Assembly (NCBI GenBank): GCA_023415845.1
Contig: JAEZJB010000155.1
Span: forward strand, 1 to 17,394
Direction of reading: 5' to 3'
Source of the DNA: Chloroflexota bacterium
Lineage (GTDB): Bacteria; Chloroflexota; Chloroflexia; Thermomicrobiales; UBA6265
Length of the DNA stretch: 17,394 nucleotides
Part shown: positions 16,065-17,394 of the stretch, in pieces
Numbering within the stretch: position 1 is the first letter of the stretch
How the letters are laid out: each line of letters opens with the position of its first letter
The notes under the pieces: generated by a model
What the model was told of the DNA's origin: nothing
The model's database searches: none
Seen by the model: the letters and a program-made list of their open reading frames with translations, nothing else
Program-made: the position numbers and the translations under genes

Positions 16065-16634
16065 GTGCCAACAGGTCGTTTCGAGGTCGCCACCATTGTC
16101 GGCAGCCTGCGCCGCCGGTCCTACAACCGCTCGTTGATGCAAACGACCATGCTGGTCGCCCCTGAAGACATGCATCTCTATGAGGTGCCGACCGACCGCC
16201 TCCCCTTCTTCGACGAAGATCTCGAACGCCAGGGTGATCCTCCTGCCGTGGCCGAGTTCAAGCAGGCGATCGATCGGGCCGATGCCCTCCTCATCTTCAC
16301 CCCCGAGTATGGCTACTCGATCCCGGGTGTCCTCAAGAATGCCCTCGACTGGGCGTCCCGCCCCACCGGCCGCTCCGTCCTCCGCGGCATGCCGGTTGGC
16401 GTGATGGGGGCCAGCAGCGGACGCTCTGGCACCATGCGGGCGCAGTTGCACCTCCGCCAGGTCCTGCTGCATATGGGGGCCGTCACCATGCCCGGTCCCG
16501 AGGTCTACGTCTCGTTCGCCGAGGGCAAGTTCAATCAGCTCGGTGAATTGACCGACCAGACGTCGCTCGACCAGGTCAAGGCGTTCATGGCCGCGTTCGA
16601 TGAGTGGATGAAACTCCTTGTAACCGCGCGGTAA
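16065..16634 (+). CDS. NAD(P)H-dependent FMN reductase-like flavoprotein (ChrR/YieF type)
   Basis: A 189-residue cytoplasmic flavodoxin-fold protein. GSLRRRSYNR (13-22) is the FMN phosphate loop of the NADPH-dependent FMN reductase family, and TPEYGYSIPGVLKNALDW (79-96) is the family's second flavin-contact signature. GASSGRSG (115-122) is the third loop. Members reduce quinones, azo compounds, chromate or free FMN with NAD(P)H and protect against oxidative stress; the true substrate cannot be told. Length is normal for the family. The GTG start at 16065 has AGGGGAG at 16054-16060. The gene follows acnA after a large hairpin, so it may be transcribed separately. Confidence 0.9.
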   Translation: MPTGRFEVATIVGSLRRRSYNRSLMQTTMLVAPEDMHLYEVPTDRLPFFDEDLERQGDPPAVAEFKQAIDRADALLIFTPEYGYSIPGVLKNALDWASRPTGRSVLRGMPVGVMGASSGRSGTMRAQLHLRQVLLHMGAVTMPGPEVYVSFAEGKFNQLGELTDQTSLDQVKAFMAAFDEWMKLLVTAR

Positions 16635-16684
16635 ATGCAACCACTTCCTCCTGGTGGTCGTTAGCCATGTGGACCATTTGACGA

Positions 16685-16706
16685 CGAGGCTCGAACCGAC
16701 GCCTCG
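16685..16706 (+). terminator. Hairpin between the flavoprotein gene and the exported protein gene
   Basis: CGAGGC (16685-16690) plus TCG pairs with CGA and GCCTCG (16701-16706), a nine-pair stem with a bulged C and a three-base loop. It lies 50 bases after one stop and just before the SD site (GGAGG 16710-16714) of the next gene, so it may terminate upstream transcription or shape the downstream ribosome site. Confidence 0.45.
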
Positions 16707-16719
16707 CCTGGAGGAATAC

Positions 16720-17394
16720 ATGTCGCTCTCATCACGCTCGTTTCATCGTCGCCGGCTGCTTGGAGCCTTCGGTCTCGCCGGACTTGCCACCACCGGGCTC
16801 CTGCCTGCTGCCAGCGCCCAACGAAGTCCGTTCGCCACGCCGACGGCCCCGGGAGGAGCCACCAGCACTGCCGCGCACGGCCCGCTCGGGCAGTTGCTCA
16901 GAATGATTCCCCTGACCAGCGTCGAGGCACAGTCGTCCAACCCGTTGTGGACCTATGTCGACATTGCTCGCCAGTACACAGCGCTCGGCCTTGCCCATTC
17001 AATCGATGGACCGGACATGGAGAACGAGCCGTACCTGCATGCCACCTATGCCTTCATGGCAGCCAGCAATCTCCTCCTCTACGCTGCAGATGAGGAGCTC
17101 CCGTCGCTGATCGGCTTCCATCCCCTCGGCCTCGACCAGATCCTCTATGCCGGATCGCCGCCCAATCAGATCCAGCTCTTCCGCGCACCATTCGATGCCG
17201 ACGCGCTGGTGGCGACCTGGCAGTCAGCGGGCTACGAAGAGCGAACCGCACCCACCGGCGAATCGATCTGGACCATCGGCCCGGACCAGGAGTTTTCGCC
17301 AACTCATCCCATTCAGCGCCTGCTCCTGGCGACCATGAATAACCTGGCGCTGGTGGGGGATGTGCTCATCGCCGCCTCGGACCTCGCCACGGTC
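16720..17394 (+). CDS. Exported protein of unknown function, 3' end outside window
   Basis: An open frame of 225 codons from ATG 16720 runs to the end of the window without a stop. GGAGG at 16710-16714 is five bases upstream of the start. The N-terminus, SFHRRRLLGAFGLAGLATTG followed by AASAQ near residues 30-34, looks like a twin-arginine or Sec signal peptide with cleavage after SA. An Ala/Pro/Thr/Ser-rich linker follows (about 36-54). The mature part has no motif I can place; it is mixed alpha/beta in look, with GFHPLGLDQILYAGSPP (132-148), a following FRAPFDADALVATW segment and repeated aromatic and acidic positions, and no cysteines in the visible part. The pattern recalls periplasmic or lipoprotein-like domains of unknown function. 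No function is proposed. Confidence 0.8.
   Translation, partial: MSLSSRSFHRRRLLGAFGLAGLATTGLLPAASAQRSPFATPTAPGGATSTAAHGPLGQLLRMIPLTSVEAQSSNPLWTYVDIARQYTALGLAHSIDGPDMENEPYLHATYAFMAASNLLLYAADEELPSLIGFHPLGLDQILYAGSPPNQIQLFRAPFDADALVATWQSAGYEERTAPTGESIWTIGPDQEFSPTHPIQRLLLATMNNLALVGDVLIAASDLATV

Overview
The window is high-GC chromosomal DNA with short spacers, frequent GTG/TTG starts, ATGA/TTGA gene overlaps and good Shine-Dalgarno (SD) sites. The gene mix (TipAL-type MerR regulator, LCP-family protein, SufR-like regulator, twin-arginine-type signal peptides, one of them followed by an Ala/Pro/Thr-rich linker) suggests a Gram-positive-like high-GC lineage. My best guess is Chloroflexota, class Thermomicrobia, with Actinomycetota as the alternative. 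This is inference from style, not a database match. I see no phage genes, insertion sequences, tRNA, rRNA or CRISPR array.

Layout. (1) Positions 1-1221 hold a branched-chain amino-acid exporter operon, with the tail of one azlC paralog, a second azlC and azlD, all overlapping. (2) Positions 1329-3214 hold a two-domain DinB-like protein and a TipAL-like MerR regulator. The regulator has a textbook MerR promoter (19-bp spacer with a dyad) and an internal SD plus ATG that would give a separate TipAS-like drug-binding product. (3) Positions 3299-4928 hold a minus-strand thioredoxin-like protein, with an inverted repeat over its -10, divergent from a secreted LytR-CpsA-Psr protein. (4) tyrS lies at 5023-6345. 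(5) Positions 6346-6864 are a 519-bp spacer with a terminator, a promoter candidate and a leader RNA that folds by eye into a multibranched structure. (6) Positions 6865-10696 encode a three-subunit molybdenum-flavin-iron-sulfur hydroxylase, closest in motifs to PaoABC/YagTSR, in the order 2Fe-2S, Moco, FAD subunit. A strong bidirectional terminator follows. (7) Positions 10780-11472 (minus) encode a SufR-like iron-sulfur regulator whose promoter -10 lies inside an inverted repeat. (8) pyrH lies at 11733-12476 (minus). (9) Positions 12477-13068 are a 592-bp divergent spacer rich in repeats and palindromes. (10) Positions 13069-15954 encode aconitase with an inserted segment, followed by an NADPH-dependent FMN reductase-like flavoprotein and the start of an unrecognised exported protein that runs off the end.

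Functional threads. Several products depend on iron-sulfur or thiol chemistry: the molybdo-flavoenzyme (two 2Fe-2S clusters and one probable 4Fe-4S), aconitase (4Fe-4S), the SufR-like sensor, a CxxC thioredoxin-like protein and a flavodoxin-fold reductase. Their proximity allows shared redox or Fe-S control, but only the SufR-like gene's own promoter site is visible in sequence. The most rewarding non-coding signals are the leader of the molybdoenzyme operon, the aconitase leader with competing hairpin arms, and the helically phased decamer repeats between pyrH and acnA.
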